Source of the DNA: Kryptolebias marmoratus
Taxonomy: Eukaryota > Chordata > Actinopteri > Cyprinodontiformes > Rivulidae
Length of the DNA stretch: 64,000 nt
Reading direction: 5' to 3'
Assembly: GCF_001649575.2 (NCBI RefSeq)
Contig: NC_051449.1
Location: 22,568,462-22,632,461 of the forward strand
The position numbers and the translations under genes are program-made. Positions within the stretch are counted from its first letter, which is position 1. Each line of letters starts with the position of its first letter. Of the stretch, positions 1-10,900 are shown one piece after another. The notes below the pieces were generated by a model. It had not been told where the DNA came from. It saw only the letters and a program-made list of their open reading frames with translations, and ran no database searches.

Positions 1-300
1 ATTAAGTCTCATAAATCATATTAAGGTTTGCCAAAATGTAATTGAGATTGAATTACGACAGTCACATTAAAGGGGGTGAATATTTAGATAATCACTTATT
101 TTACATTACATATTTTATTTAACTGGTATTACTCTCCAGAAATTTCACACTAAAGGATTTTTTTTAAAGTATAGAAGGCCATTTTATGATTGATGCCATT
201 TTACTATGATTGATTTGACTGCAATAAAAGTGTAAAACATTCAACAAGGTGAATATTTTTTATAGGCACTGTACAAAAAGCTTACTGGTCTTTTAGGATC
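1..300. mobile_element. End of a Tc1-like element, cut by the window edge
   Basis: The motif around 245-275 (AAGGTGAATATTTTTTATAG then GCACTGTA) is the inverted form of the terminus seen at 41407-41448 (TACAGTGTCTATAAAAAGTA). The element body would run to the left. No coding remnant is legible in this piece. Confidence 0.5.
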
Positions 301-642
301 AAAGTACATGAGCTCTGGAAAGTTTTCAGACCCCCTTTATTTTTTTCAGTATTAACTTTCAGCCTTGTGTAGGGATGTGCAATTATTCAAATCTTTAGTT
401 TTTAATTTTGCCCTAAACAATAACAATGGTATAAGTGATTAAAAACTGATTATCATTAAAAATATATTTGCCATATTCTGCTTTGCAAACACGCTCCCTT
501 CTTGTTTTGCCTTATGAATGAGCTCCAGCTCCACCTTTATGTAGCAACCAGAACAAGAAGAAGCTGAAGCAGAAAAGAAGCTGCTGTCAACAAAAATAGG
601 AGATAGACTGAAGTGTCATCATCAGTGAGATAAATAGGACAG

Positions 643-699
<57 letters not shown>

Positions 700-720
700 G
701 ATAGTTTTACATTATATTTA
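300..720. repeat. Unassigned DNA with an (AT)n tract
   Basis: Nothing gene-like from 300 to 640. A pure (AT)n microsatellite of about 50 bp occupies 644-695. Confidence 0.7.
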
Positions 721-724
721 CTTT

Positions 725-1060
725 TTTTTTACCTGTCCAAGACCATTCCAACAGTAAAGCATGGTGGTGGCAGCATCATGCTGTGGGAATGTTGATCAGC
801 AGCAGGGTCTGGGAGACTGGTCAGGGTTGAGAGAAAGCTGAATGGAACAAATAGCGATTTCCTCAATGAAAACCTGTTCCTCAGAGTTTAGACTGGACCA
901 AAGGTTCACCTTCCAACAGGATGATGTCCCAAAACACACAAAGAAGCACAGTTTTTACTGGGGTGCTGAGTGCACATTGATAACAGAAAGAAATCTGTTT
1001 AAATGTTTGCAGCATCAGGTTGCAGCACTGATTGATATTTATCAATAGATAATTCAGCCT
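725..1060 (+). mobile_element. Tc1-like transposase fragment
   Basis: Conceptual translation across several frames gives Tc1 DDE-domain landmarks in order: TVKHGGGSIM around 745-785, then LDQRFTFQQDDVPKHTKK around 890-945. Frames are broken and the ends lost, so this is a dead fragment. Confidence 0.75.
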
Positions 1061-1985
1061 AAAAACATTGCAAAAAGGGAAGGAGGTCCGATGTATCTGA
1101 GCCCATTTCCTGTCATTAGTTGTGTATTTTTATCTTATTTTGGGAGGCTTCAGGTCTCTTCCCAAGGCTGTCAGAAAACAGAACACTAAGTCTAAATATA
1201 GAAAGTACCAAACCCTGATTTCCTCTCAGAAAGAGTAGTAACTATTTCTGGGAACTGAGAGGCTGAATCTGTTCCCCGCTGCAGGCCTCTTGGGACTCTC
1301 TGACCTTGTTTCTGGCTGCACAGCGTGGATTTTCTGTTTCACACAATGGGCCGATCACACAGGAATATCTAACTGTAAAAGCTGCACGTGTATTCTGGTG
1401 GATGTGGCAGTTCTCACACACAACAGCACAGTGGTGGTGAAATATCAATGTCACCTTTTGGAAAAGGTGTGACGTTCCCCTCTTGTTTTCTTGCTGACAG
1501 CAGTTTTACCTAAATGTTCAGGACAAGCCAGGTTTGTGTGTGTTGTGTAAACACAAGCAAAGACTAAAAAAAACATGTGCACTGAAACTGAATCTAAAGA
1601 GCAAAACTAAAAAAGGTGTGCAGCACTCTGTGTTCCTGCACAAACAGCCTGGATGTCCCCTATGAGTGTGACCGGCACTGAGGGCTGCTGGAGCACACTC
1701 TGTGCACTGATCCCTGTTTGCCGTTGCAAGGCATTGTGGGAATCAGAGGGGGCATGTGGTTCCTGCGCCCCACGGTGAAAAGCTCTCCTGGCAGCTAGTG
1801 TCAGTGTGTTGGAATGTGCTGCGCTGGGAGAGGAAGAGGAGTGGGACCATGTATGTGAGGGTGTGGGTTCAGCAACCCGTGCACTCCTGCAGGCCCAGCT
1901 TCATATTTATCTCACAGTCTTTCACAATCTGATTCGGATCCAGTCTCACTTCAGCAGTTATTAAATCCTTAAAACTACATCCGAA
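1060..1985. other. Unassigned, no repeat or exon recognised
   Basis: Neither strand shows a credible exon or a repeat shared with the rest of the window. 1240-1900 is comparatively complex sequence with no low-complexity DNA. Confidence 0.4.
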
Positions 1986-2625
1986 TTAAAGGCCTAGCAT
2001 TCCTTAAAGGAAAGCATATTGCCCACCGCCTTTAAAGCCAGAGATTTAGACTAAAATCATTGTATTTTGATATATGAGGAAGTTATTTGGTTGTGGTCAA
2101 ACCTTAAAAATAACTATCTATAATCCCATGCAATATTTCATGGGATCACACATGATCTGTTAGTACTTAGAGTATGTGTTGTGAATGCCTCTCAGCTGGT
2201 ACCACACCAAGTTTTAGCTTAATGTCAGTAAAACTCATTGAGGTATAGCCAGTTTTATGTAGGCTAAGGTCAATTAGCTGCAGAGGCCATCTTGAATTGG
2301 ATTGCTCAAAGTATATGTTTGGGACAATGCTCGCCTACTACCACAACAAATTTTGGCTCAGCATCTGTAAACTGACTGAGTTGTAGCCATTTTTGCACTT
2401 GCTCAAATTGCTTTGCTGTGGCGGCCATCTTGAATGAGGTTGACTCCTGAAGGTAGTCAGTTGTAAAAAGTCAAGGCAATGATTTCTTTTAGAGTTTCAT
2501 TCAAGTCCAATCAGTGATTCTGAAATATTTTGCTAACAGTACAGAGAAACAAAAGCACACACAGGCAAAAACATTATTGCTCCACCTTTGCTTTCTGTAG
2601 CGGGTGATAGCGAGCCCGCCCTCAT
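1985..2625 (+). repeat. Dispersed repeat family DR, copy 1
   Basis: Reference copy for the family I call DR. In this orientation a copy starts near a GAATGCATAT-type motif, carries CTCAGCTACTACCACA, then GCCATTTTTGTGTTT, a YY1-like GGCCATCTTGAAT core, GTACATCCAATGATTAC, GAGATATTTTGCTAACAGAC, and ends close to CAAAAACATTATTGC and GGGTRATA. Longer copies repeat the central unit every ~300 bp. Here two YY1-like cores lie close together (near 2288 and 2426) because of an internal deletion. No open frame. Class not recognised. Confidence 0.75.
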
Positions 2626-2980
2626 GTTTAACTCCACTGCAAAGTGTACAGAACCTGACAGAACAAGCAGCTCCTCCTATTTGTCTTTGCTGGAGCGTCC
2701 TACTTTCTCATTTCATGTGGTCCTGGCATCAGATGATCCAAGCTGCACAGACTCATCACACAGGTAGATGGGATTGATCCATTGATGTCCTACGCAGAAA
2801 CCCCAGGTGGAGTTCTGCAAACTCTAAGCAGAAATACTCAACCACATGAAGCTGATGCTCATTTTCTTCATGTGTCCCATAACACATCCTAAAACATTTT
2901 ATAAATGTGCTAAAACAAATAAAACCTTCATTTCAATAAAGAATGGAAGTAGTTTCTCAGTTCCTTTTATTAAAAGAACA
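2625..2980. other. Unassigned spacer
   Basis: No exon, RNA gene or recognisable repeat seen between DR copy 1 and the next Tc1-like fragment. Confidence 0.4.
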
Positions 2981-3330
2981 TCCCTACACCATGATGCTGC
3001 CACCACCATGCTTCACTGTGGGGATGATGTTCTCAGCATGATGAGAGGTAGTAGATTTGCCTCAGAGACGGTGTTGTCCTCGATGACCTAAAGGTTCCAG
3101 TTTGGTCTCCTCTGACACAAACACCTTCCACGTGTTTGAGAAATGTCTTTTTTCTGCCCTCCTTCCATGAAGCCCAGCTCTGTGCAGCTTCTAGTGGTCC
3201 TATGGACAGATCCTCCCATCTCCATCAGGGTTATTTTTGTCCTTCTGGATGTTTCTCTGATTAATGTCCTCCTTACCCAGTCTGAGTCTTGCACCATTTG
3301 TACACTGATATTAATCAACTTCAGCTAGTA
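2980..3330 (-). mobile_element. Tc1-like transposase fragment
   Basis: Read on the minus strand: pieces resembling the Tc1 segment before and around the first catalytic Asp (EETKLE-LGHRG), then TVKHGGGSIM near 3010-2985. Stops and frameshifts interrupt it. Confidence 0.75.
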
Positions 3331-3415
3331 CAAGGGCAAGTGAGACTGGAGTCAAACTCTTTGTATGTGAAACATCCATACGTGGCCAAATAAACCTGAT
3401 TCTGATTTAAAAGCA
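3326..3415 (+). repeat. SINE/LINE-type 3' tail
   Basis: Ends in GGCCAAATAAACCTGATTCT followed by GATTT, a 3' tail widely seen in fish retroposons. Only the tail is recognisable. Confidence 0.45.
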
Positions 3416-3990
3416 ACCAGTGAGGCAGTTTAATCCAGCATCCCTGCAATAAGCTGTCGCTGAACATTTTGGAGGCTGTACTTCAATCCTGCTGGACAGT
3501 CTTGTTTTGTTGATAGCTCTAACAAAAACCCTCTTTCATATCAATTTTATAGATGTGTTTTTTAGAACTTTAGAAAAAATGGCCACAGAGTTGAAGAAAC
3601 ATTTCACTAAAAGAGACAGAATGTACATTAGCTTTGGCTGAAAGCCTAAAATAACAGTCTGTGTCCATTTACGATTGATTCCCCATCTATTTTGCAACAT
3701 TGTTATGATAAAACTTTTACACAATCTGACCAGCAGAATGATTTGGCACAGTGAGTATGATACAGATTCTAAAGTTCTGCAAAAGATTCTTGCATCACAT
3801 GCAAGTATTTATAGCAGAGTGTTTCTTATCACATTACGAAACTCTGCTCTGTTTGAGATTATTGTAAAATGAAAGTACACCTTTGAGCAAGTCCAGAGTT
3901 TTACATAAAAAAGCCATAATGATTATAAATAATTAATCTGGTCCTTACCACGTTTTATAATTAGGTAAATACAACTTCTGGGGAACAGGC
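3415..3990. other. Unassigned spacer
   Basis: AT-rich, no exon or repeat recognised. Confidence 0.4.
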
Positions 3991-5228
3991 ATATACAGCC
4001 TCAATCCTAAACAGGTTGTAAAATGCAAAATAAAACTAAATGCAATGATTCACAATGGAACATAGTAAACATATCAAATAAAAACTGACAAGAGCAGGGT
4101 CGAGGCACAAGAAGTCAGTCCGTGAACGCTGGAGAATTACTTGCTGTTGGGCCTTCCTAATCTGGCACTGGAGGAAAGTCGAGACGGAGAATATATAGGG
4201 CCCAGCCCAGGTGTAGGGGAGGTAATTAACTGAGGACACAGGTGACGAGAATGATGATGATTAGCAAGAGGCATGGCATGGCAAAACACAGGCAAGATTA
4301 TCACAAAAAACAGGGTTATTTACGTATCAGTCTGGCAATAATTGGATGGCTCAGGAGCTTCACAACCAGGACAACCAATCTTACAAAATAAACTAGAAGC
4401 CAGAACTCACTGATCAGTTTTCTGTTTAATGATCAAACAGACAAGACTGAAAATCAGCATTGATTGTTTGTGATCTTCAGGCCCTCAGGGGCCAGCACAT
4501 TAAAAACAGGTCTGATTCTGTTCTGGACATCACTGCATGGACTCAGGAACACTTCCACAAATCATTGTCTGTAAACACAGTTCACTGTGCCATCCATAAA
4601 TGCTGCTTAAAGCTCTATCAGGCAGAGAAGAAGTCAGATGTCAACACTGCCATCATCTCTCATCAATATTTGAAATTCTTTTTAAATACCAAACACTCCA
4701 TGTCCTTTGAACTAAAGAGGAGTGGGACCAGCTAGTCTGTTATCAGCTCTCAGTTCAAAAGCAGGTCTCTCTGATGGTATGGGGGTGCATTAGTGCCTTT
4801 TGCATGGGCAGCTTACACATCTGGAAAGGCACCATCAGATTAGAAAAGTATATATAAGTTTCAGAACATGTGCTCCCAACCAGCAAAAAATCTAGGAAAG
4901 AAGAGCCAGAACTGTTGAACAGCTAGAATCCTCCATCAGACAAGAACGGGACAACATTCCCTCCAAAACCTCCAGCAGCTGCTCTCCTCAGGTCTTAGAT
5001 GTTTACAGACTGTTGCTAGAAGAAGAGGGGAGGCTTCACAGAGAGAAACACGGACCTGGAACAAGTTTTTCAGATGTGTTGCTGCCATCAAATTCAAGGT
5101 TACCTCATGTTTTTCTTAATGAATTGTAGATTTCTTTGTTTCAACTTTTGATGTTTACTATGTTCCGATGTTCCACTGTAAACATTTTAACAATTGTCAT
5201 AACTTTTTCCGAAATTGGGGTTGTATGA
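3990..5228 (+). mobile_element. Tc1/mariner-like DNA transposon remnant with imperfect TIRs
   Basis: The left end ATACAGCCTCAATCC (about 3991) is an imperfect inverted match to the right end AATTGGGGTTGTAT (to about 5226). Inside, an open frame at 4460-4735 reads as the second helix-turn-helix region of a Tc1-like transposase (LRGQHIKNRSDSVLDIT, then LSVNTVHCAI-KCCLKLYQAEKK). Around 4745-4870, broken frames resemble the SLMVWGC and LHIWKGTI segments. The catalytic domain is incomplete. The stretch 4070-4400 inside it looks like unrelated inserted DNA. Confidence 0.6.
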
Positions 5229-5284
5229 CACCATATCAGTTAACAAAAGATAAGGCTGAAGACAAAAATGATGCATGATAGTAT

Positions 5285-5500
5285 AAGTGAATTCCATAAT
5301 TTACAGTCTTGTTGAACCACCTTCAGCAGCAATAACTTGACCCAGTTATCTTCTATGTGAGTCTCTCGCACCACTGACTGCTTCAATTCATTGGCACTGG
5401 AGGATGTGATGCTGTGCATGATGGGTAAACATCTTTAATTTGGTTTTGTCTGTCCATAGGATATTGTTCCAGAAATTCTCTAAAATTATATCCACATAAA
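5285..5500 (-). mobile_element. DNA transposon fragment, Tc1-like
   Basis: Plus-strand text such as TTGAACCACCTTCAGCAGCA and GTCTGTCCATAGGATATTGT is typical antisense Tc1-like element sequence in fish. It is too decayed for a domain call. Confidence 0.4.
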
Positions 5501-6410
5501 TCAGAAAAATTGAGTCGAAAAAGTAGGTTTGAGTTCTCTTATAATCTCAGATTGATGGGCAGCAACAGCTGCTTCCCCATGGTCATTGCTGATGTGTTTC
5601 CTCCTTGGTATTGTGTTAACACACACCTGTATGTTTTAGAGTGGCAAAATGACCAAACCTGTTTTTATAAAGGGTTTTATGCTTGCTGGTGATCAGTTAA
5701 TCAGTTCATGACAGTGGCAGCTTCTGGCTCTAGTACTTACCCTCTTATTTTCTTTCTTTACAGATAGAGTAGTTTTTAAATGCACTGCTTCTGTATTTTG
5801 GTTCAACTTCTGTTTAATAAATAAAAACATGATGAAAGATGTATTTTTATATGCTGCTACATTAAACCTAAATGAAAACAGGACAACGAGCATACCTTCA
5901 TTTTACCCTACTTTATATGACCTACTTTATTTCATGACATGCAGGTATTATCAAGTGAACCAAAACCGCCGCCTTTTTAGTAGGTAACTTTTCTCTTGAA
6001 AGAAAAAATGACTCCTCATCTCTTGCAACAGCATTTCATCATTTTAGTCTTTAAAAAAAAAAAACCTTTGACCTTCTATCACAACAATAATGCTGTTACA
6101 TCAGTCGTCATCACGCGCTGTGGTCACACAGCAGACAACCTTTCACACAGTGCCAGCTGAAACCACGGGTCCCGAGGAGCCACTCACAGGCAGAACAACA
6201 CTTTGGCTCAAGTTACATGGAAAAACTCGTAATGCATTGAAATAATTTAGACTTGTTCGAACTCATCTGTTGTTAATCGACCTGCTGTAGATGTGTTCTG
6301 TTTTGGCATTAAAAGCTCATCACTTTGAAAACACAAGAACACTGACGTTAGGACACTATTAAAACTGCAATGAATATCTAATTAAGGTCTGTTGTATCTT
6401 TTGTCATCAC
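5500..6410. other. Unassigned spacer
   Basis: No credible exon, RNA gene or family repeat seen; short A/T homopolymers only. Confidence 0.4.
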
Positions 6411-6535
6411 CTGGAAAAGGTGGACGATAATGTTTTGCTTGTGTCTATCTGTTAGCAAAACATCTCAAGAACCACTGGAAGAATTGTAATGAATCTCAGA
6501 AACTAATCATTGGATAGACATCTACAGCAAACAGC
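6410..6535 (-). repeat. Dispersed repeat DR, partial copy 2
   Basis: Inverted relative to copy 1: GTTAGCAAAACATCTCAAGA, then ATCATTGGATAGACATCTAC. Only the terminal third is present. Confidence 0.7.
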
Positions 6536-7317
6536 AATATTAAAACAAGAAAAGAAAAAAAAATGCTGTTGCTGAAGCTTTTTTTTTTTTTTTTTACAAA
6601 ACATCAAATTTAGCAAAATGAGTCATTATCATGAGCTCTCCCACGTGGAGAGCTGAAATGGGATGAAGAGCTGCCCCTCCTTCCTTATCTTGACTCAGCA
6701 CTTCCAGAGGGGGTTGCCTGCCTTACATCAACCTGGTGACATCATCAGCGCTCAGCTCAGCTCCTGGAAAATGACCTGCTGCTGTGAGCGTGACACCGCC
6801 GGAGACGGAAAGAAGGAGGAGCGGCAGACATTAAGACTGCGAGTCAAAACCACCTACACACCTGGAGTGAATGATCTCTTGTTTTACACCTTCTGGTCAA
6901 AATCTGAGGCACCTCAAACAGAGGTTTAACTTAATAAAAACTCAGGATGCAACAGATTATCTGTCCACACCCCAAAGCCTGCTCGCAGTTTTCTGGCACT
7001 TTTTCTAGGAATCCACAAAAAGGTCAAACAGGGTGCAACAAACCCGAGTTGGTGAAAGGCAAACAGGTCCGGATGAATGCACACAGTCCTGCTGACCGAG
7101 GCAGAAGCGGGTCTGTGGACAGAGCAGAGTGGATTATTGTTCTCGTATGCTCAGAGATGGCTCTGGGGCCACAGCGGCCAACGTGACCTCTCTGATCCGC
7201 ACGTGACACCTGCTGTTAGCGCCGCAGCTGCTGCAGGTTCAGCTTTTCACTCAGGAAATGGGGGAAAAAAAAAGGAAAAAAGTACAAGACAGAAGCTTTT
7301 GTTTCCAAAACTTTTTT
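6535..7317. other. Unassigned spacer, GC-richer part 6660-7260
   Basis: 6660-7260 is richer in G+C and CpG than its surroundings and repeat-free, but no exon with both splice sites could be defined. Poly(T/A) runs flank it. Confidence 0.35.
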
Positions 7318-7961
7318 TTTATTATTATTGACAGCAAAACAAAAGTGTCTTGGTTTTAGATTTTTCAAATAGGTAAAAAAAAGAACATAAATATGCTTAA
7401 ATAGAATTAAAAATAACTTAAACTGTAACAAAGGAACCAGCTAGAATATGAAACACTAAACAGAATGTCTTCACTGGATGTGGAGCCCTTTCCCTTTTGA
7501 AATCATAACAACAGCAACCTGAACACGAACGATTTTAATCAAGTAAAATCACAGTAGGTCCAGTGTTTCAACGAGTGCTTGGTTTCTGCAGAGAGAGGCT
7601 TGGTCCGCTCTGCAGCTCCGTGTTCTGGCTTCTCCTCACGTCTCTGGACTCGTCACAGAGGCTTTACCAAACATTTACATGATATGATCCTTGTGCGCAG
7701 CTACGAGCTGAACATTAAAAAGCACACGTGCTTTTTAAATTTATTAATCATTTCCACCTCGTGACAGTCCCTCGGCATCTCGTCCGGATTGTAAACTCCA
7801 AACAGCCCGATCCACAGTGGAATTTCTCAGCTTTTTATTTTTTTTATTTTTTAACACATCCCACACTGACTGGGTGGTAAAACGGTGTCCGTCTGGGTTT
7901 CCAGCACTCCTCCTGTGCAGATAAAATCAGTTTCTGGACAGGTGTTTAATCGGTGCGAGCT
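7318..7961 (-). other. gadd45a: gadd45a 3' UTR with several possible poly(A) signals
   Basis: This is the non-coding stretch downstream of the gadd45a stop. On the minus strand AATAAA occurs at 7848-7843, 7839-7834, 7745-7740 and 7323-7318, so alternative 3' ends are possible. I cannot say which is used. A small hairpin with 9-bp arms (AAAAAGCAC/GTGCTTTTT, 2-base spacer) lies at 7717-7736 and contains a CACGTG core. The 3' limit given here is an inference. Confidence 0.45.
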
Positions 7962-10900
7962 TCATCGCTCAGGCAGATTGATGATGGGTACCCACTGATC
8001 CATGCAGCGGCTCTCTCTGCAGAATCTGTTGAGTTTGCTCAGAGCAGGGTCCTTCCATGATGTGGAGTGTGGGCTCTGAAAAGAGACGAAAAGAACTATT
8101 AATTAGGATCTTCTTGGGTTTTCCTGATTGATGACAATGATTATAATACTTTGTTGACTTCAATTTTTTTAGTCAACACATCATTTTCTTTTTCTAAATC
8201 CTCAACTGTTTAAGCTGAAACAGTCTCCACACCACTAGTATGCGGTGCTGCATACGTCAGTCAAGTTCCTGATAGCTTTGCCTGACCTACAGATTCAAAC
8301 TATAAAGGCAGATAAAGTCCACATGACAGCGTCAAATAAGACGGGTTCTAAAGGTTTTCAATAGGGATGCACCGATACCAGCATCAAGTACTGGTCCGTT
8401 ACCGTGTGTGTGTGTGTACTCATAAAAGTATTCAGGTACAGCAGTGCCATTACCACTTTACGGCAGTGTGATGTTCAGCTCTCAGATGAGCGGCGAGGTG
8501 GTAGAGGAGGACTAAACAGCTACAGTGTCTCATAGAGCAGAAGGGGATGCTGGGAATATACAGATCTGAGCATGAGCTTCCCGACAAGCTCACTGCTCAC
8601 CAATCTGCACTTTTGGAAAAGACTGTTGCTGTTTTTTCAAACACATTTTCAATGTAGTTGTAAAAAGAGTAATGACATTAATTAGTACTAGTATCTGTAA
8701 TCTGTACCAGCAAGTACTCAAATGTATATATTTGTACTAGGTTTGAAAAAAAAGGTGGTATCAGTGCATCTCTGTCTTTTAAAGGTTGAAGGGATCCGAA
8801 GTACGGGAGTACTTCAAGCCAGCTGACAATGAAAGGCTGGTTTGTGCGCTCTGCAAGGAGATGACAGGAAAAACTAAACCACTGTATTTTTTAAAATCTG
8901 CTAAATGTATTGTATGAAGTTAAACAAGTTGTCTGTCTGCTACATTTTCCAAATGTTGGAGGAAACTTGATTTGGAACTCTTTTTGTCTATTGTAGCAGA
9001 GAAACATCCTGATGGTTGAAAACAAGAGAGGTAGCAGATCTCGACAGGCCGAAAACTTGTCAACACCTGTGTGTGTTAATTTGCCCATTTTAAGCACATT
9101 TAATTGTGTAGATAATGTTACTGGATAAATTTTAGTGTTTAAATTGGACAAACAGTTGTTAGTGGCAGCCTTTTCATTTAAATGCAAAATATCTTATATG
9201 TTTTCACATGCTGGCATTTTGGTGAAAACATATTCAGATGTTTGCTGATAAGACTCTTCTGCGAGCTTTTCCTGTAAAGAGAAAGCTTGCACAGAAATTC
9301 TTCATAAGTCATGAGTCATATAGATGTTTATTGCATGCCAGTGAACAAGTCCAGGGAAGCTCTCTTCTGAGTAACAGTTTCACTCACGTGCCCACGTTCA
9401 AAAGGTCACGAGTAAAATCCCAACATACCGAACATTAAAGCAGATTGATGAGTAACAGAACTTACAGTTACAAGGACACAGTGCAGGTCCAAAGGTTCGT
9501 TCCCGCTCTGTTTCCCTCCTCCTCCCAGGATTTCTGCCAGGCGCCTGGTGTTGTTGACTCTCAGGATGTTGATGTCATTCTCACAGCAGAAAGCCTGAAT
9601 GAGCGTAAAGTGGATCTGCAGCGCCACATCTTTAACGTCATCGTCATCGGTGGCCAGGATGCACAAAACCACATTATCGGGGTCCCTGTGGACGAAACAG
9701 ACGAGTATAACAGGAGTCTGCTTTTAGACAACAGCTGTAAAATCCTGTTGGACATACATTACATTGCCAAAAGTATTTGCTTGCCTCCCTTCACACACAA
9801 ATAAACCTGAGTGACATCTCATTCTTAACCATTCAGATTTAATCTGATGTTGGACCACTCGTTGCAGCTATAACAGCTTCAACTCTTCTGGGAAGGCTTT
9901 ACCCAGGTTTAGAAGTGTTTATGGGAATTTTGGACCATTCTTCCAGAAGCTCATCTGTGAGGTCAGACTCTGATGTTGGACAGAAGGCCTGGCTCTCAGT
10001 CTCTGCTCTAATTCATCCCAAAGGTGTTCTGTCAGGTTGAGGTCAAGACTCTGTGCAGGTCAGTCAAGTTCTTCACACCAAACACACTCAGCCATGTCTT
10101 TATGGACCTTGCTTTGTGCACTGGTGCACAGTCATGTTGGAACAGGAAGTGGCCATCGCCAAACTGTTCCCACAAAGTTCGGAGCCTGAAATTGTCTAAA
10201 ATGTCTTGGTTTTGTTCTTGAGCTAATCTGAATGCCACATGAAGTTTGGAGGTCTGTAGCTGTTGACTCTACAGAACGTTGGTGACCTCTGTGCACCATG
10301 AGCCTCATCATCCACTGAGCCACTCTGTGGTTTTACGTGGCCTACCACTTCATTGCTGAGTTGCTGTCGTTCCCAATCACTTCCACTTTGTTATAATACC
10401 ACTAAAAGCTGATTGTGGAATATTTAGCAGTGAGGAAATTTCACGACTGGACTTATTGCACAGTTTGTATCCTATTATGGTACCACGCTGGAATTCACTG
10501 AGCTCCTCAGAGCGACCCATTCTTTCACGAATGTTTGTAGAAGCAGTCTGCATGCCTAGGTGCTTGATTTTATACACCTGTGGCCGTGGAAGGGATTGGA
10601 ACAGCTGAATTATAATTAACGATTTGCAGGGTGAGTGAATACTTTTGGCAATATAGTATATAGGATTCAAGGCATAACATTCCCTGAAGTAATGCATATT
10701 GCCTGATGCCTATCATGCAAAAGTTTAGACCAAGATCATCAGAAAGGAGTTACAGCTGTTTTGATCAAACCTTGAAAATAATGTTACATTCAATTGCATG
10801 TGACATGTCATGAGGTTCACTCTCAGCTACTACCACATCAAATTTGAGCTCAACACCTGCAAATTTGACTGAGTTATATCCATGTATGTTTTTTTGCGTT

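Noticed and set aside
9445..9804. 119-codon plus-strand open frame
   Set aside because: It is the antisense shadow of gadd45a exon 3.
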